DNA of 64,000 bases, taken from DAIMFL01 sp964372215. Lineage in GTDB: Bacteria > Pseudomonadota > Alphaproteobacteria > Dongiales > Dongiaceae. This document shows positions 34,836 through 42,997 of the stretch, one piece after another (within the stretch, counting starts at the first letter, position 1; each line of letters starts with the position of its first letter). A program made the translations under genes and the position numbers. Where the stretch lies: assembly GCA_964372215.1 (NCBI GenBank), contig CAYJQC010000002.1, positions 62,001-126,000 on the forward strand, read 5' to 3'. Under the pieces are notes generated by a model. That model saw only the letters and a program-made list of their open reading frames with translations, did not search any database and was not told where the DNA came from.

Positions 34836-35506
34836 ACGCCCCCTGATTAGGCGCGACAAGCCGGCCGGTCAATCCCGGCCCCACGGTCTGCGCACCAGAC
34901 CTGGAGCGGGCAGGCGCTGAATCGGCGACGACAAATGCCGCTGCGTCTTGGTGCATCGAGGAAGCCAGTTGGCGGCTTTCGTGCTCTGCGGCGCGGTCGT
35001 GCCAGGCGATTCCCTAAAATTTCCCTAAAATTTTCTTAAAATGCTGATGATTTTGCTACCGATCCGAGCGGACGCGTGACACTTTAGGCAAGGTTAATTA
35101 ACGTGGTTAACTCAAGTTTACGATTCAGCGGTGTCATGGGCCTGGAAGGCGAAAGCGACTCGGAGGGAGGCAAAACCGCAGCCGGCGGCGGCGGCGGCGG
35201 CCCGTCGGCACATCGTGATCGCCTGTCGCGTCCACGCCTCCTGGTCCCCGGCTCCCGAACTGCCGGCCAGGCCGCCTGCAGCCAAAGGTTGCACGCGATG
35301 GCCGGTCCCTCTCGGCTACGACACGGCCGCCCCGGTTCCGACCGGGGCCGTGCCGGCGCCGCGCGGCACTCGCCGGCGCGCACGGCGGCGCCAACGCAGG
35401 ACTCCCTGTCCCTCGACGGCAATCACCAACAAGGCCTCGCGCCCGGCCCAGGACATCGCCGGGCGACGCGGCCGCAGAACACGATCACTCAGGGGAAGAC
35501 TCCGCC
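34836..35506. other. Intergenic region with AT-rich patch and palindrome
   Basis: About 670 bp without a convincing gene. The part at 35013-35110 is AT-rich, with repeated CCTAAAATTT-like runs and the palindrome GTTAATTAAC (35093-35102) followed closely by a second GGTTAA. It could be an operator for the gene at 35507. Open frames at 35103-35510 and on the other strand are low-complexity and lack family features. Confidence 0.45.
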
Positions 35507-36265
35507 ATGATGCCACTTGCACAAGCGTTGCGGTTGAAAACGGGTCCGATCAGCTTCCTCAACACCGTTCTCGAGCGGGCGATCTCCGATCTGGAACGCA
35601 TGGGCCTCGCCTTGGTCGCGATCGATCACGGCGAACTGTTCGCGATCAACGAGCGGTATCGCGAGCGCGGCTGGTACGGGCTGAACGACCACTACGGCCA
35701 TGAGAACTTCATCGGCCTCGCCATCACCACCGCCGACATGTCCGAGGTGTGCGGCACCATGATCAGCCGTCCGCTCGACCTCGGCGGACGCAGCCTCGCC
35801 GACGCCTTCGAGGATCTCTCCTTCGTCTACCCGAAGGGCGTGCCGATCGGCGCGCGCGACCGGTTCGAGGGCGTGCCGCTGCCGGCCCAGGGCATCACCG
35901 GCAACGTCTCGCTGGTCGGCGGGCTGTGGATCGACCCGCACAGCTCGGGCCGCGCCGGGCTCGGCGGCTCGCTGCTGCTGTCCTATCTGACCCGCGCGAT
36001 CTATGCCTGCACCCTGGGCACCCAGAACCCCGACTACTGCGTCTGCCTGGTGATCGACAAGCTGATGCGCGGGCGCGAGAAGGGCCGCTCGATGCTCAAC
36101 CGCTACGGCTTCCACTACGCCGCGCACGGGCCGCTCTGGGTCAACCACTACCCGACCGAAGACCTGCCGCTCAACCTGAGCTGGGTCGATCGCCCGGCCC
36201 TGTTCTCGGTGCTGGAAGAGACCCCCTGGGTCGCCGGACGGGTCGAGCTCGCCGAAGCCGCGTAG
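35507..36265 (+). CDS. Unknown conserved-looking protein, possible GNAT fold
   Basis: A 252-residue soluble protein with normal codon use and an AGGGGAAG ribosome site. I do not recognise a named family. The second half has a pattern reminiscent of acyl/acetyltransferases: a beta-strand (VSLVGGLWIDP), a Gly-rich turn into a long helix (GRAGLGGSLLLSYLTRAIYA), then a strand (DYCVCLVIDKLM) and SMLNRYGFHYA. Cysteines at CTLGTQNPDYCVC are notable. Isolated; divergent from the riboswitch gene and followed by tRNA-Gly. Function unknown. Confidence 0.75.
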   Translation: MMPLAQALRLKTGPISFLNTVLERAISDLERMGLALVAIDHGELFAINERYRERGWYGLNDHYGHENFIGLAITTADMSEVCGTMISRPLDLGGRSLADAFEDLSFVYPKGVPIGARDRFEGVPLPAQGITGNVSLVGGLWIDPHSSGRAGLGGSLLLSYLTRAIYACTLGTQNPDYCVCLVIDKLMRGREKGRSMLNRYGFHYAAHGPLWVNHYPTEDLPLNLSWVDRPALFSVLEETPWVAGRVELAEAA

Positions 36266-36413
36266 GCCGGCCGGCGGCGTCGCAATCGACGCGCACGCGC
36301 GGGCCGATCGGTGGGGGATCTGCGGATGCCCGTGAGCCGGTCGCGGCATGGCTACCTGCGCATCCACTTACGGCGCCGCCCGGCGGCGGCGCGATCGATC
36401 ATGGCTGCGGGGT

Positions 36414-36487
36414 TGGAGCGGGTGAAGGGAATCGAACCCTCGTCGTAAGCTTGGGAAGCTTCTGCTCTGCCATTGAGCTACACCCGC
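36414..36487 (-). tRNA. tRNA-Gly (CCC)
   Basis: A 74-nt tRNA with encoded CCA. The acceptor stem GCGGGTG pairs with CACCCGC, the D arm has AGCTCAATGGCAGAGC, the anticodon loop TTCCCAA gives CCC, and the T arm has GGTTCGATTCC. The first anticodon-stem pair is a G-A mismatch. The CCC anticodon reads GGG glycine codons, useful in a high-GC genome. Confidence 0.95.
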
Positions 36488-36500
36488 GTCCCGGCGAAAT

Positions 36501-36529
36501 CTTATAGGCAAAGGCTGCGCCGCGTTCAA
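36501..36529 (-). promoter_or_regulatory. Predicted promoter of tRNA-Gly
   Basis: TTGAAC (36524-36529), 17 bp, TATAAG (36501-36506) on the minus strand, placing the start a few bases ahead of the tRNA 5' end. Confidence 0.65.
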
Positions 36530-36679
36530 TCCCGGCGCTGCGCCGATCGGCCCCGGACTTGCGCGCCGTTCACGGCTGCGCGAGGGCTTGATGCGGCGGC
36601 TGGCCTCGGAGCCGGCGGAAGGCTAGGGTCGGCGCCGGCGGGCCTGCCCGGCCCATCCGACGGAGGCGCAGCCCGGACC

Positions 36680-37948
36680 ATGTGGCGATTTCCGCCCATT
36701 CTGCCGCTTCGGCGTTCGCGGGGCGCGGTCGCCTGCGTCGCCGTGGCGGCGCTGCTCGTACAGTTTGCCGCGGGTCTGACCGGACCGGCCGCGGCCGACG
36801 TGCCGCCGGGCCCGGCGGACTGGCCGGCAATCGTCGAGACGGCGCGCGGCCAGACCGTCTACTTCAACGCCTGGGGCGGCGCCGACACCATCAACGCCTA
36901 TGTCGCCTGGGCCGGCGAGCGTCTCGCCGCCGAGTACGGCGTCACCCTGCGCCACGTCAAGCTTGCCGACACCGCCGACGCCGTCGCCCGGGTGCTGGCC
37001 GAGAAGACCGCCGGCCGGACCAGCGGCGGCTCGGTCGACCTGATCTGGATCAACGGCGAGAACTTCGCCGCCATGAAGGCGAACCAGCTGCTGTTCGGAC
37101 CGTTCACCCAGGCGCTGCCCAGCTATGCGCTGGTCGACACCGAGCGCAAGCGAACCACCACCGTCGACTTCACGATTCCGGTCGACGGAATGGAGGCGCC
37201 CTGGGGCATGGCGCAGTTCGTGCTGCTGTACGACACCGCGCGGCTCGCGGCGCCGCCGCGCACCCTGCCGGCGCTGCTCGACTGGGCGCGCGCGCAGCCC
37301 GGCCGTTTCACCTATCCGGCGCCGCCCGACTTCATCGGCGCGACCTTCCTGAAGCAGGCGCTCTATGCGCTGTCCGCCGATCCGGCCGCGCTGGCGCGGC
37401 CGCCGGCGAGCGATGCGGCGTTCGAGGCGGTGAGCGCGCCGCTGTGGTCGTTCCTCGACGCGCTGCATCCGAATCTGTGGCGCGGCGGCGCGGCGTTTCC
37501 GCAGAGTGGCCAGGCCCAGCGCCAGATGCTCGACGACGGCGCGCTCGACATCTCGCTGTCGTTCAATCCCGGCGAGGCCTCCTCGGCGATCGCCCAGGAC
37601 CTGCTGCCCGACACGGTCAGGACCTATGTCCTCGACGGCGGCAGCATCGGCAACACCCATTTCGTCGCGATCCCCTTCAACGCCAGCGCCAAGGAAGGCG
37701 CCATGGTGGCGGCCAACTTCCTGATGTCGCCGGAGGCACAGCTCCGGAAGCAGGATCCCGACGTCTGGGGCGACCCGACGGTCCTGGCCATGGCCAAGCT
37801 GGCGCCGGCCGATCGCGCGGCCTTCGCCGAGCAGCCGCGCGGCATCGCCACCCTGGCGCCGGACGCGCTCGGCCCGGTGCTGCCGGAGCCGCATCCCCTG
37901 TGGATGACCCGCATCGAGGAGGCATGGCTGCAGCGCTACGGCCACTAG
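36680..37948 (+). CDS. ynjB: ABC transporter substrate-binding protein, YnjB type
   Basis: A 422-residue periplasmic binding protein with a long N-terminal signal (hydrophobic VACVAVAALLVQFAAGLTG, cleavage near AAA-DV). The mature part has FNAWGGADTINAYVAW and VDLIWINGENFAAMKANQLL, which match the E. coli YnjB family. It is the first gene of a three-gene importer operon. The ligand of YnjBCD systems is not established. The permease gene starts inside the last 25 bp of this gene. Confidence 0.88.
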   Translation: MWRFPPILPLRRSRGAVACVAVAALLVQFAAGLTGPAAADVPPGPADWPAIVETARGQTVYFNAWGGADTINAYVAWAGERLAAEYGVTLRHVKLADTADAVARVLAEKTAGRTSGGSVDLIWINGENFAAMKANQLLFGPFTQALPSYALVDTERKRTTTVDFTIPVDGMEAPWGMAQFVLLYDTARLAAPPRTLPALLDWARAQPGRFTYPAPPDFIGATFLKQALYALSADPAALARPPASDAAFEAVSAPLWSFLDALHPNLWRGGAAFPQSGQAQRQMLDDGALDISLSFNPGEASSAIAQDLLPDTVRTYVLDGGSIGNTHFVAIPFNASAKEGAMVAANFLMSPEAQLRKQDPDVWGDPTVLAMAKLAPADRAAFAEQPRGIATLAPDALGPVLPEPHPLWMTRIEEAWLQRYGH

Positions 37949-39681
37949 GCGCGACGGCGCGCTCCGCCGCCCGGGCGCATTCCGGCTGGCTCCGGCAGGT
38001 GCCGGCGCTGACCCTGTTCCTGTTCCTCGCGCCGCTCGGCGCGGGTCTGGTCTTCACCCTGCTGCCCGCGTTCGGCTGGCTGCCGGCGCTCGGCGGCCAT
38101 GTCCTGTCACTGGCGCCGTGGCGCGCGCTGTTCGCGGCGCCGGAACTCGCCGGTGCGCTCGGCCTCACTCTCGTCACCGGGGTCGGCGCGACCGTCGCCG
38201 CCACCGCGCTGGTGCTGCTGTTCGTCGCCGCCTGCCAAGGCAGCCGGCTGTTCGCGGGCATCCGCCGTCTGCTGGCGCCGCTGCTGGCGGTTCCGCATGC
38301 CGCGCTGGCGCTCGGCTTCGCGTTCCTGATCGCGCCGTCCGGCTGGATCGTGCGGTTGCTGTCGCAGACCGCGACGCTGTGGGGCGACGGCTGGTCGACC
38401 CCGCCCGACATCGCCACCCTGCCCGATCCGCACGGGATCGCGCTCGGCGCCGCCCTGCTGATCAAGGAAACCCCTTATCTGCTGCTGATGACCCTGGCGG
38501 CGCTCGACCAGGTCCAGGCCGGGCGGGCCCTGGCGGTGGCGCGCAGCCTCGGCTATGGACCGGTGATGGCCTGGCTGAAGGTGGTGCTGCCGCAGGTCTA
38601 CCCGCAGATCCGTCTGCCGATCTTCGCGGCGCTGGCCTATTCGTTGTCGGTGGTCGACATGGCGATCATCCTGGCGCCGTCGACGCCGCCACCGCTGGCG
38701 GTGCTGCTGGTCCGCTGGTTCGGCGATCCCGATCTCGCCCGCCGCTTCACCGCGGCCGCCGGCGCCACCCTGCAATTCGCGGTGGTCGCCGCCACCATCC
38801 TGCTGTGGCTCGGGGCGGAGCGGGCGCTGGCGGCCGGATTGCGGTCCTGGCTGGCCGGCGGCCGGCGCGGCGGCAGCGGAAGGCTCGCCCACCGGGCCGC
38901 CGGAACCGCCATCGTCGCGGTGTTCGCGCTGGCCGGGCTCGCCCTCGCCGGCATGGCGCTGTGGTCGGTGGCGACGCGCTGGCGCTATCCGGACCTGCTG
39001 CCCGCCGCGCTCACGCCGGCCACCTGGCTGCGTCACGCCGATGCCCTGTCCTGGCCGTTCGGGGTGACGCTGGTGATCGCACTGGTCGTGGCAGTCACCG
39101 CGCTCGCCCTGGTGCTCGGCTGCCTGGAGAACGAGCAGCGCCACGGCCTGCACCCGACAGCGCGCGCCTTGTGGCTGCTCTATCTGCCGCTCCTGGTGCC
39201 GCAGGTCTCATTCCTGTTCGGGCTGCAGGTGCTGCTTTCCGCCTGCCGGCTCGACGGCAGCTGGGCCGGGCTGGCGTGGAGCCATCTGCTGTTCGTGCTG
39301 CCTTACGTCTTCCTGTCGCTCGCCGACCCCTGGCGCAGCCTGGACGAGCGCTATGCGCGCAGCGCGCGCTGCCTCGGCGCCTCGCCGGCCCGGGTGTTCT
39401 GGCGCATCAAGCTGCCGATGCTGGCGCGGCCGGCGATGTTCGCCTTCGCCGTCGGGGTCGCGGTCAGCGTGGCGCAGTACCTGCCGACGCTGTTCGCCGG
39501 CGGCGGCCGGTTCGCCACCCTGACCACCGAGGCGGTGACCCTGGCGGCCGGCGGCGACCGTCGGGTGATCGGCGTCTATGCTTTGTTGCAGGCGCTGCTG
39601 CCGGTGCTGGTGTTCGGCGTCGTCCTGCGCCTGACGTCGGCGCGCCGCGGCAGCGCGCACGGGCCGGGGATGCCGACGTGA
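37924..39681 (+). CDS. ynjC: ABC transporter permease, YnjC type (two fused permease domains)
   Basis: A 585-residue inner-membrane protein with about 12 hydrophobic segments and two binding-protein-dependent permease domains. The two cytoplasmic coupling loops are VARSLGYGPVMAWLKVVLP and ARCLGASPARVFWRIKLP. The start at 37924 overlaps the ynjB gene by 25 bp, and its stop overlaps the ynjD GTG by 3 bp. The fused layout is the one seen in YnjC. Confidence 0.88.
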   Translation: MAAALRPLGATARSAARAHSGWLRQVPALTLFLFLAPLGAGLVFTLLPAFGWLPALGGHVLSLAPWRALFAAPELAGALGLTLVTGVGATVAATALVLLFVAACQGSRLFAGIRRLLAPLLAVPHAALALGFAFLIAPSGWIVRLLSQTATLWGDGWSTPPDIATLPDPHGIALGAALLIKETPYLLLMTLAALDQVQAGRALAVARSLGYGPVMAWLKVVLPQVYPQIRLPIFAALAYSLSVVDMAIILAPSTPPPLAVLLVRWFGDPDLARRFTAAAGATLQFAVVAATILLWLGAERALAAGLRSWLAGGRRGGSGRLAHRAAGTAIVAVFALAGLALAGMALWSVATRWRYPDLLPAALTPATWLRHADALSWPFGVTLVIALVVAVTALALVLGCLENEQRHGLHPTARALWLLYLPLLVPQVSFLFGLQVLLSACRLDGSWAGLAWSHLLFVLPYVFLSLADPWRSLDERYARSARCLGASPARVFWRIKLPMLARPAMFAFAVGVAVSVAQYLPTLFAGGGRFATLTTEAVTLAAGGDRRVIGVYALLQALLPVLVFGVVLRLTSARRGSAHGPGMPT

Positions 39682-40397
39682 CGGCGGCGGCCGAGCTGCG
39701 GCTCGACGGCGTCGCGCTCTCGATCGGCGGACGCCTGCTGCTCGGGCCGCTGACCCTGGCGGTGCCGCCGGGTGCCATCGTCACCGTCATGGGACCGAGC
39801 GGCTGCGGCAAGTCGAGCCTGCTCGACTTTCTCTGCGGCACCCTGGATCCGGCCTTCGCGACCGCCGGCGGTATCCGGCTCGACGGGGTCGAGATCGGCG
39901 ATCGGCCGCCGGAGCGCCGCCGCCTCGGCATCCTGTTCCAGGACGATCTGCTGTTTCCCCATATGACCGTCGGGGAGAACCTGGCGTTCGGCCTGCCGGC
40001 CGAACTGCGCGACCACGGGCAGCGGCGCGCGCGCGTCGAGGCCGCCCTCGTCGAGGCCGATCTCGCCGGATTCGCCGGGCGTGCGCCGGCGACCCTGTCC
40101 GGCGGCCAGCGGGCGCGCGCCGCGTTGATGCGCACCCTGCTGTCCGAGCCGCGCGCGTTGCTGCTCGACGAGCCCTTCTCGCGGCTCGACGCGGCCCTCA
40201 GGGACCGCTTCCGGGGCTTCGTCTTCGATCACGTGCGGGCGCTCGGGCTGCCGACCCTGCTGGTCACCCACGACCCCGCCGACGCCGCGGCCGCCGCGGG
40301 CGCCGTGATCGATCTCGCCGCCGGGCTGGCCGGACGGGCCCGGGCGACGCCGGCGCCGATCGGCGACTCGGCGAAGGGAGGCGTCGATCGCGCCTAG
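39678..40397 (+). CDS. ynjD: ABC transporter ATP-binding protein, YnjD type
   Basis: A 239-residue ATPase with Walker A GPSGCGKSS, Q-loop LFQDDLLFPHM, signature LSGGQRAR, Walker B ALLLDEPFSRLD and switch His in LLVTHD. The GTG start overlaps the permease stop (GTGA). It is the last gene of the operon. The C-terminal tail is short and carries no regulatory domain. Confidence 0.92.
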   Translation: MTAAAELRLDGVALSIGGRLLLGPLTLAVPPGAIVTVMGPSGCGKSSLLDFLCGTLDPAFATAGGIRLDGVEIGDRPPERRRLGILFQDDLLFPHMTVGENLAFGLPAELRDHGQRRARVEAALVEADLAGFAGRAPATLSGGQRARAALMRTLLSEPRALLLDEPFSRLDAALRDRFRGFVFDHVRALGLPTLLVTHDPADAAAAAGAVIDLAAGLAGRARATPAPIGDSAKGGVDRA

Positions 40398-40552
40398 GAC
40401 AATGGTCGCAGACGCGGGCCAGCGACTTCGCGCGCGTTTTCCGCGGGACGTCACCGAAATGCCACACCGCGGACCCTTCCCGCGACTTGCAGGCCGACTG
40501 GAACGATATGGGGAATACGTGGTTTTACTGATGTCTGACGATAAGGCCGGTT
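40398..40552. other. Intergenic region after the ynjBCD operon
   Basis: Together with the promoter and leader of the OmpA-type gene this makes about 300 bp between ynjD and 40701. I see no gene and no clear terminator in this part. Confidence 0.5.
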
Positions 40553-40581
40553 TTGACATTTGCCGCAGTATTCCCTAGGAT
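40553..40581 (+). promoter_or_regulatory. Predicted sigma-70 promoter of OmpA-type lipoprotein
   Basis: A perfect -35 TTGACA (40553-40558), 17 bp, -10 TAGGAT (40576-40581). The leader would be about 112 nt, with AGGGGA just ahead of the start codon. Confidence 0.7.
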
Positions 40582-40700
40582 ATTTTCGATTCTGTGCGCT
40601 CAGACCGTGCTTGGCTCATATCAGGGGCGGCATGTTGGGCGATGCAGACCACCTTTTTCCAAGCAGCCGACTCAGCACGGCACAAGCGAAGGGGAACTAG

Positions 40701-41546
40701 ATGTTCAAAGTGAAGGTACTGGGCGCCCTGGCGGCGGCCGCGTTGCTCGTGGGTTGCACGAGCGACATCGAGCAGATCCGCAACACGTCGGAAGGGGTCG
40801 GGTCGGCCTTTACCCAGGCGCTGACCAAGGAGTACCGCGACTTCGCCCTGTTCGAGGCGGATGAGATGTACGATTGGCCGGACGCCTCGTACTTCGCCCG
40901 CAAGGGCCTGGCGGCGGCGGCCGGCGAGGTCGTGCTGCCCGAGGAACTGGCCAACTGGGATCTGCCGGCGAACCGGATCGACGAGCTGTCGGCGGCCCGC
41001 GGCAAGCTGGTCGGCCTGCTCGACGCCGGCGGTCGCGACAAGGCTCCGCAGATCGCGGCGCGGGCCCAGGCGAAGTTCGATTGCTGGGTCGAACAGCAGG
41101 AAGAGAATCATCAGCCCGATCACATCGCCGCCTGCCGCGACGACTTCTTCGCCGCGTTGGCGGAGCTCGAGCAGGCGATGATGCCGGCGCCGATGGCGGA
41201 GCCGATGGCGATGATGCCGGAAACCTTCATCGTCTACTTCGACTTCGACAAGTCGAACATCAACAATGCCGCCCAGTCGGTGCTGAATGAGGTGCTGGCC
41301 GCGGTGCAGAAGCATGCGGGCTCGCCGATCTCGATCACCGGTCACGCCGACCGCTCGGGTCCGGAAGAGTACAACATGCCGCTGTCCCTGCGCCGGGCCG
41401 ACTCGGTCCGCGAGGCGTTGATCGGCGGCGGCGTGACGGCCGACCAGATCACGGTCTCCGGCCGTGGCGAGGAAGAGCCGGCGGTCCCGACCGCGGATGG
41501 CGTGAAGGAGCAGGCCAACCGCCGCGTCGAGATCATCATCCAGTAA
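40701..41546 (+). CDS. OmpA-family lipoprotein
   Basis: A 281-residue outer-membrane-associated lipoprotein. The signal peptide ends in the lipobox LLVGC (Cys19). A roughly 150-residue helical middle part is followed by an OmpA C-terminal domain that binds peptidoglycan: FIVYFDFDKSNI, ITGHADRSGPEEYNMPLSLR and GRGEEEPAVPTADG, ending NRRVEIIIQ. Methionine- and proline-rich MMPAPMAEPMAMMP forms a hinge. It has its own strong promoter and terminator, so it is a single-gene unit, probably highly expressed. It is not pal of the tol-pal cluster. Confidence 0.92.
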   Translation: MFKVKVLGALAAAALLVGCTSDIEQIRNTSEGVGSAFTQALTKEYRDFALFEADEMYDWPDASYFARKGLAAAAGEVVLPEELANWDLPANRIDELSAARGKLVGLLDAGGRDKAPQIAARAQAKFDCWVEQQEENHQPDHIAACRDDFFAALAELEQAMMPAPMAEPMAMMPETFIVYFDFDKSNINNAAQSVLNEVLAAVQKHAGSPISITGHADRSGPEEYNMPLSLRRADSVREALIGGGVTADQITVSGRGEEEPAVPTADGVKEQANRRVEIIIQ

Positions 41547-41573
41547 ACGACGCGATCGCTCCACGACGCGAAG

Positions 41574-41604
41574 CGGCGCCGGGGCAACCCGGCGCCGTTT
41601 TGCT
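41574..41604 (+). terminator. Rho-independent terminator
   Basis: A perfect 10-bp stem CGGCGCCGGG / CCCGGCGCCG with a GCAA tetraloop (41574-41597), followed directly by TTTTGCTTT. It is 28 bp after the OmpA-type gene. Confidence 0.9.
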
Positions 41605-41688
41605 TTGCCGTCCCGGGGGCGCGAGCGGCCCCTTGGAGGCACCGAATCCGACCTCGGAACCGGCCGGGAAGCGAGCCCCGGGCCCGGC

Positions 41689-41716
41689 TGGACTTCGCCT
41701 CCACCCAGCCTAGAAT
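41689..41716 (+). promoter_or_regulatory. Possible apaG promoter
   Basis: TGGACT (41689-41694), 16 bp, TAGAAT (41711-41716), about 60 bp before apaG and after the terminator of the preceding gene. Confidence 0.4.
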
Positions 41717-41778
41717 GAGCGAAACCCGGTGCCGTCGCCGCGCTCGGCGACAGGGCCAAAGAGACCGGGAGGTGCCAG

Positions 41779-42171
41779 ATGTACTCGCAGACCACGCGCT
41801 CGATCACGGTGACCGTGAAGCCGTTCTACCTGGACGACCAGTCCTCGCCCGAGGAATCGCATTTCGTATGGGCCTATCACGTGCGCATCGAGAACCAGGG
41901 CGGCGAGACGGTGCAGCTCCAGCACCGCTACTGGCACATCACCGACTCGCTGGGACGGGTGCAGGAGGTGCGCGGCGCCGGCGTGGTGGGCGAGCAGCCG
42001 GTGCTGAAGCCCGGCGAGGCGTTCGAGTACACCAGCGGGACCCCGCTCCCGACCCCCTCGGGCATCATGGTCGGCGCCTACCAGATGGAGAGCGACAAGG
42101 GCGAGCGCTTCGACGTGGCAGTGCCGCCGTTCTCGCTCGACAGCCCGCATCAGCGGGTTCAGCTCAATTGA
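41779..42171 (+). CDS. apaG: ApaG protein
   Basis: A 130-residue single-domain ApaG (fibronectin-III-like fold, DUF525). The pattern is clear: HFVWAYHVRIENQGGETVQLQHRYWHITD, then GVVGEQPVLKPGEAFEYTSGTPL and GIMVGAYQM. It has been linked to Co2+ resistance and Mg2+ efflux, but its molecular role is not settled. It lies 43 bp ahead of folE in the same direction. Confidence 0.95.
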   Translation: MYSQTTRSITVTVKPFYLDDQSSPEESHFVWAYHVRIENQGGETVQLQHRYWHITDSLGRVQEVRGAGVVGEQPVLKPGEAFEYTSGTPLPTPSGIMVGAYQMESDKGERFDVAVPPFSLDSPHQRVQLN

Positions 42172-42214
42172 CTGGCCAGCGCCCGCGCGGCGGTCCAGCG
42201 AAGGAGATTCAGCA

Positions 42215-42886
42215 GTGACGACGCCCGACACCACCGACGCCCGTTCGCCGGCAGGCCCGGCGGCGCCGGATTCGACGGCGCCCGTGCAGCCGCGCCGGCC
42301 GACCCAGGCCGAGGCCGAGGAAGCGGTTCGCACGCTGATCCGCTGGGCCGGCGACGATCCCGCGCGCGAGGGCCTGCTCGGCACCCCCGAACGGGTGGTG
42401 CGCTCCTACCGCGAGTTCTTCTCCGGCTACGACAGCGACCCGGCCGAGATCCTGCAGCGGACCTTCGAGGAGACCGCGGGCTACGACGAGATGGTCGTGC
42501 TGCGCGACATCCGCTTCGAGTCCCATTGCGAGCACCACATGGCGCCGATCATCGGCCGCGCCCATATCGCCTATCTCCCGCGCAGCCGGGTGGTCGGCAT
42601 CAGCAAGCTCGCGCGCCTGCTCGATGTCTACAGCCGCCGCCTGCAGATCCAGGAGAAGCTCACGGCCCAGATCGCCACCACGCTTGACGAGGTATTGCAG
42701 CCCGACGGAGTCGGCGTGGTGATCGACGCGTCGCACCAGTGCATGACCACCCGCGGGGTCCACAAGCCCGGCACGACCATGGTGACCAGCCACATGCTCG
42801 GCCGCTTCCGCAGCGACCCGAAGACCCGGCGCGAGTTCCTGTCGATCATCGGCAATCCGCCGGTCGCCCATGTCGGCAATTTCTAG
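42215..42886 (+). CDS. folE: GTP cyclohydrolase I
   Basis: First step of folate (and queuosine) synthesis: GTP to 7,8-dihydroneopterin triphosphate. The product is 223 residues. The zinc site includes C105 and the His pair of SHCEHHMAP plus the Cys of HQCMTTRGVHK. A 30-residue Pro/Ala-rich N-terminal extension precedes the catalytic domain. SD AAGGAGA is upstream. Probably co-transcribed with apaG. Confidence 0.97.
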   Translation: MTTPDTTDARSPAGPAAPDSTAPVQPRRPTQAEAEEAVRTLIRWAGDDPAREGLLGTPERVVRSYREFFSGYDSDPAEILQRTFEETAGYDEMVVLRDIRFESHCEHHMAPIIGRAHIAYLPRSRVVGISKLARLLDVYSRRLQIQEKLTAQIATTLDEVLQPDGVGVVIDASHQCMTTRGVHKPGTTMVTSHMLGRFRSDPKTRREFLSIIGNPPVAHVGNF

Positions 42887-42997
42887 GGTGGCGCCGGACC
42901 GGGCAGGTCACCGGGGGGCGTCGACATGATCGCCGCCGCGCGGCCCCTGGTTCCGCGGCCCTCTGCCCCCCGGCGCTAGCCGTACCCGACCCCGTCC

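Noticed and set aside
35103..35510. 135-codon frame ahead of the unknown 252-aa gene
   Set aside because: Low-complexity Gly/Arg/Pro composition, no ribosome site and no family features.
36374..36393. GC hairpin after tRNA-Gly as a terminator
   Set aside because: An 8-bp stem but no T-run, in a GCC-rich stretch where such pairing is expected by chance.
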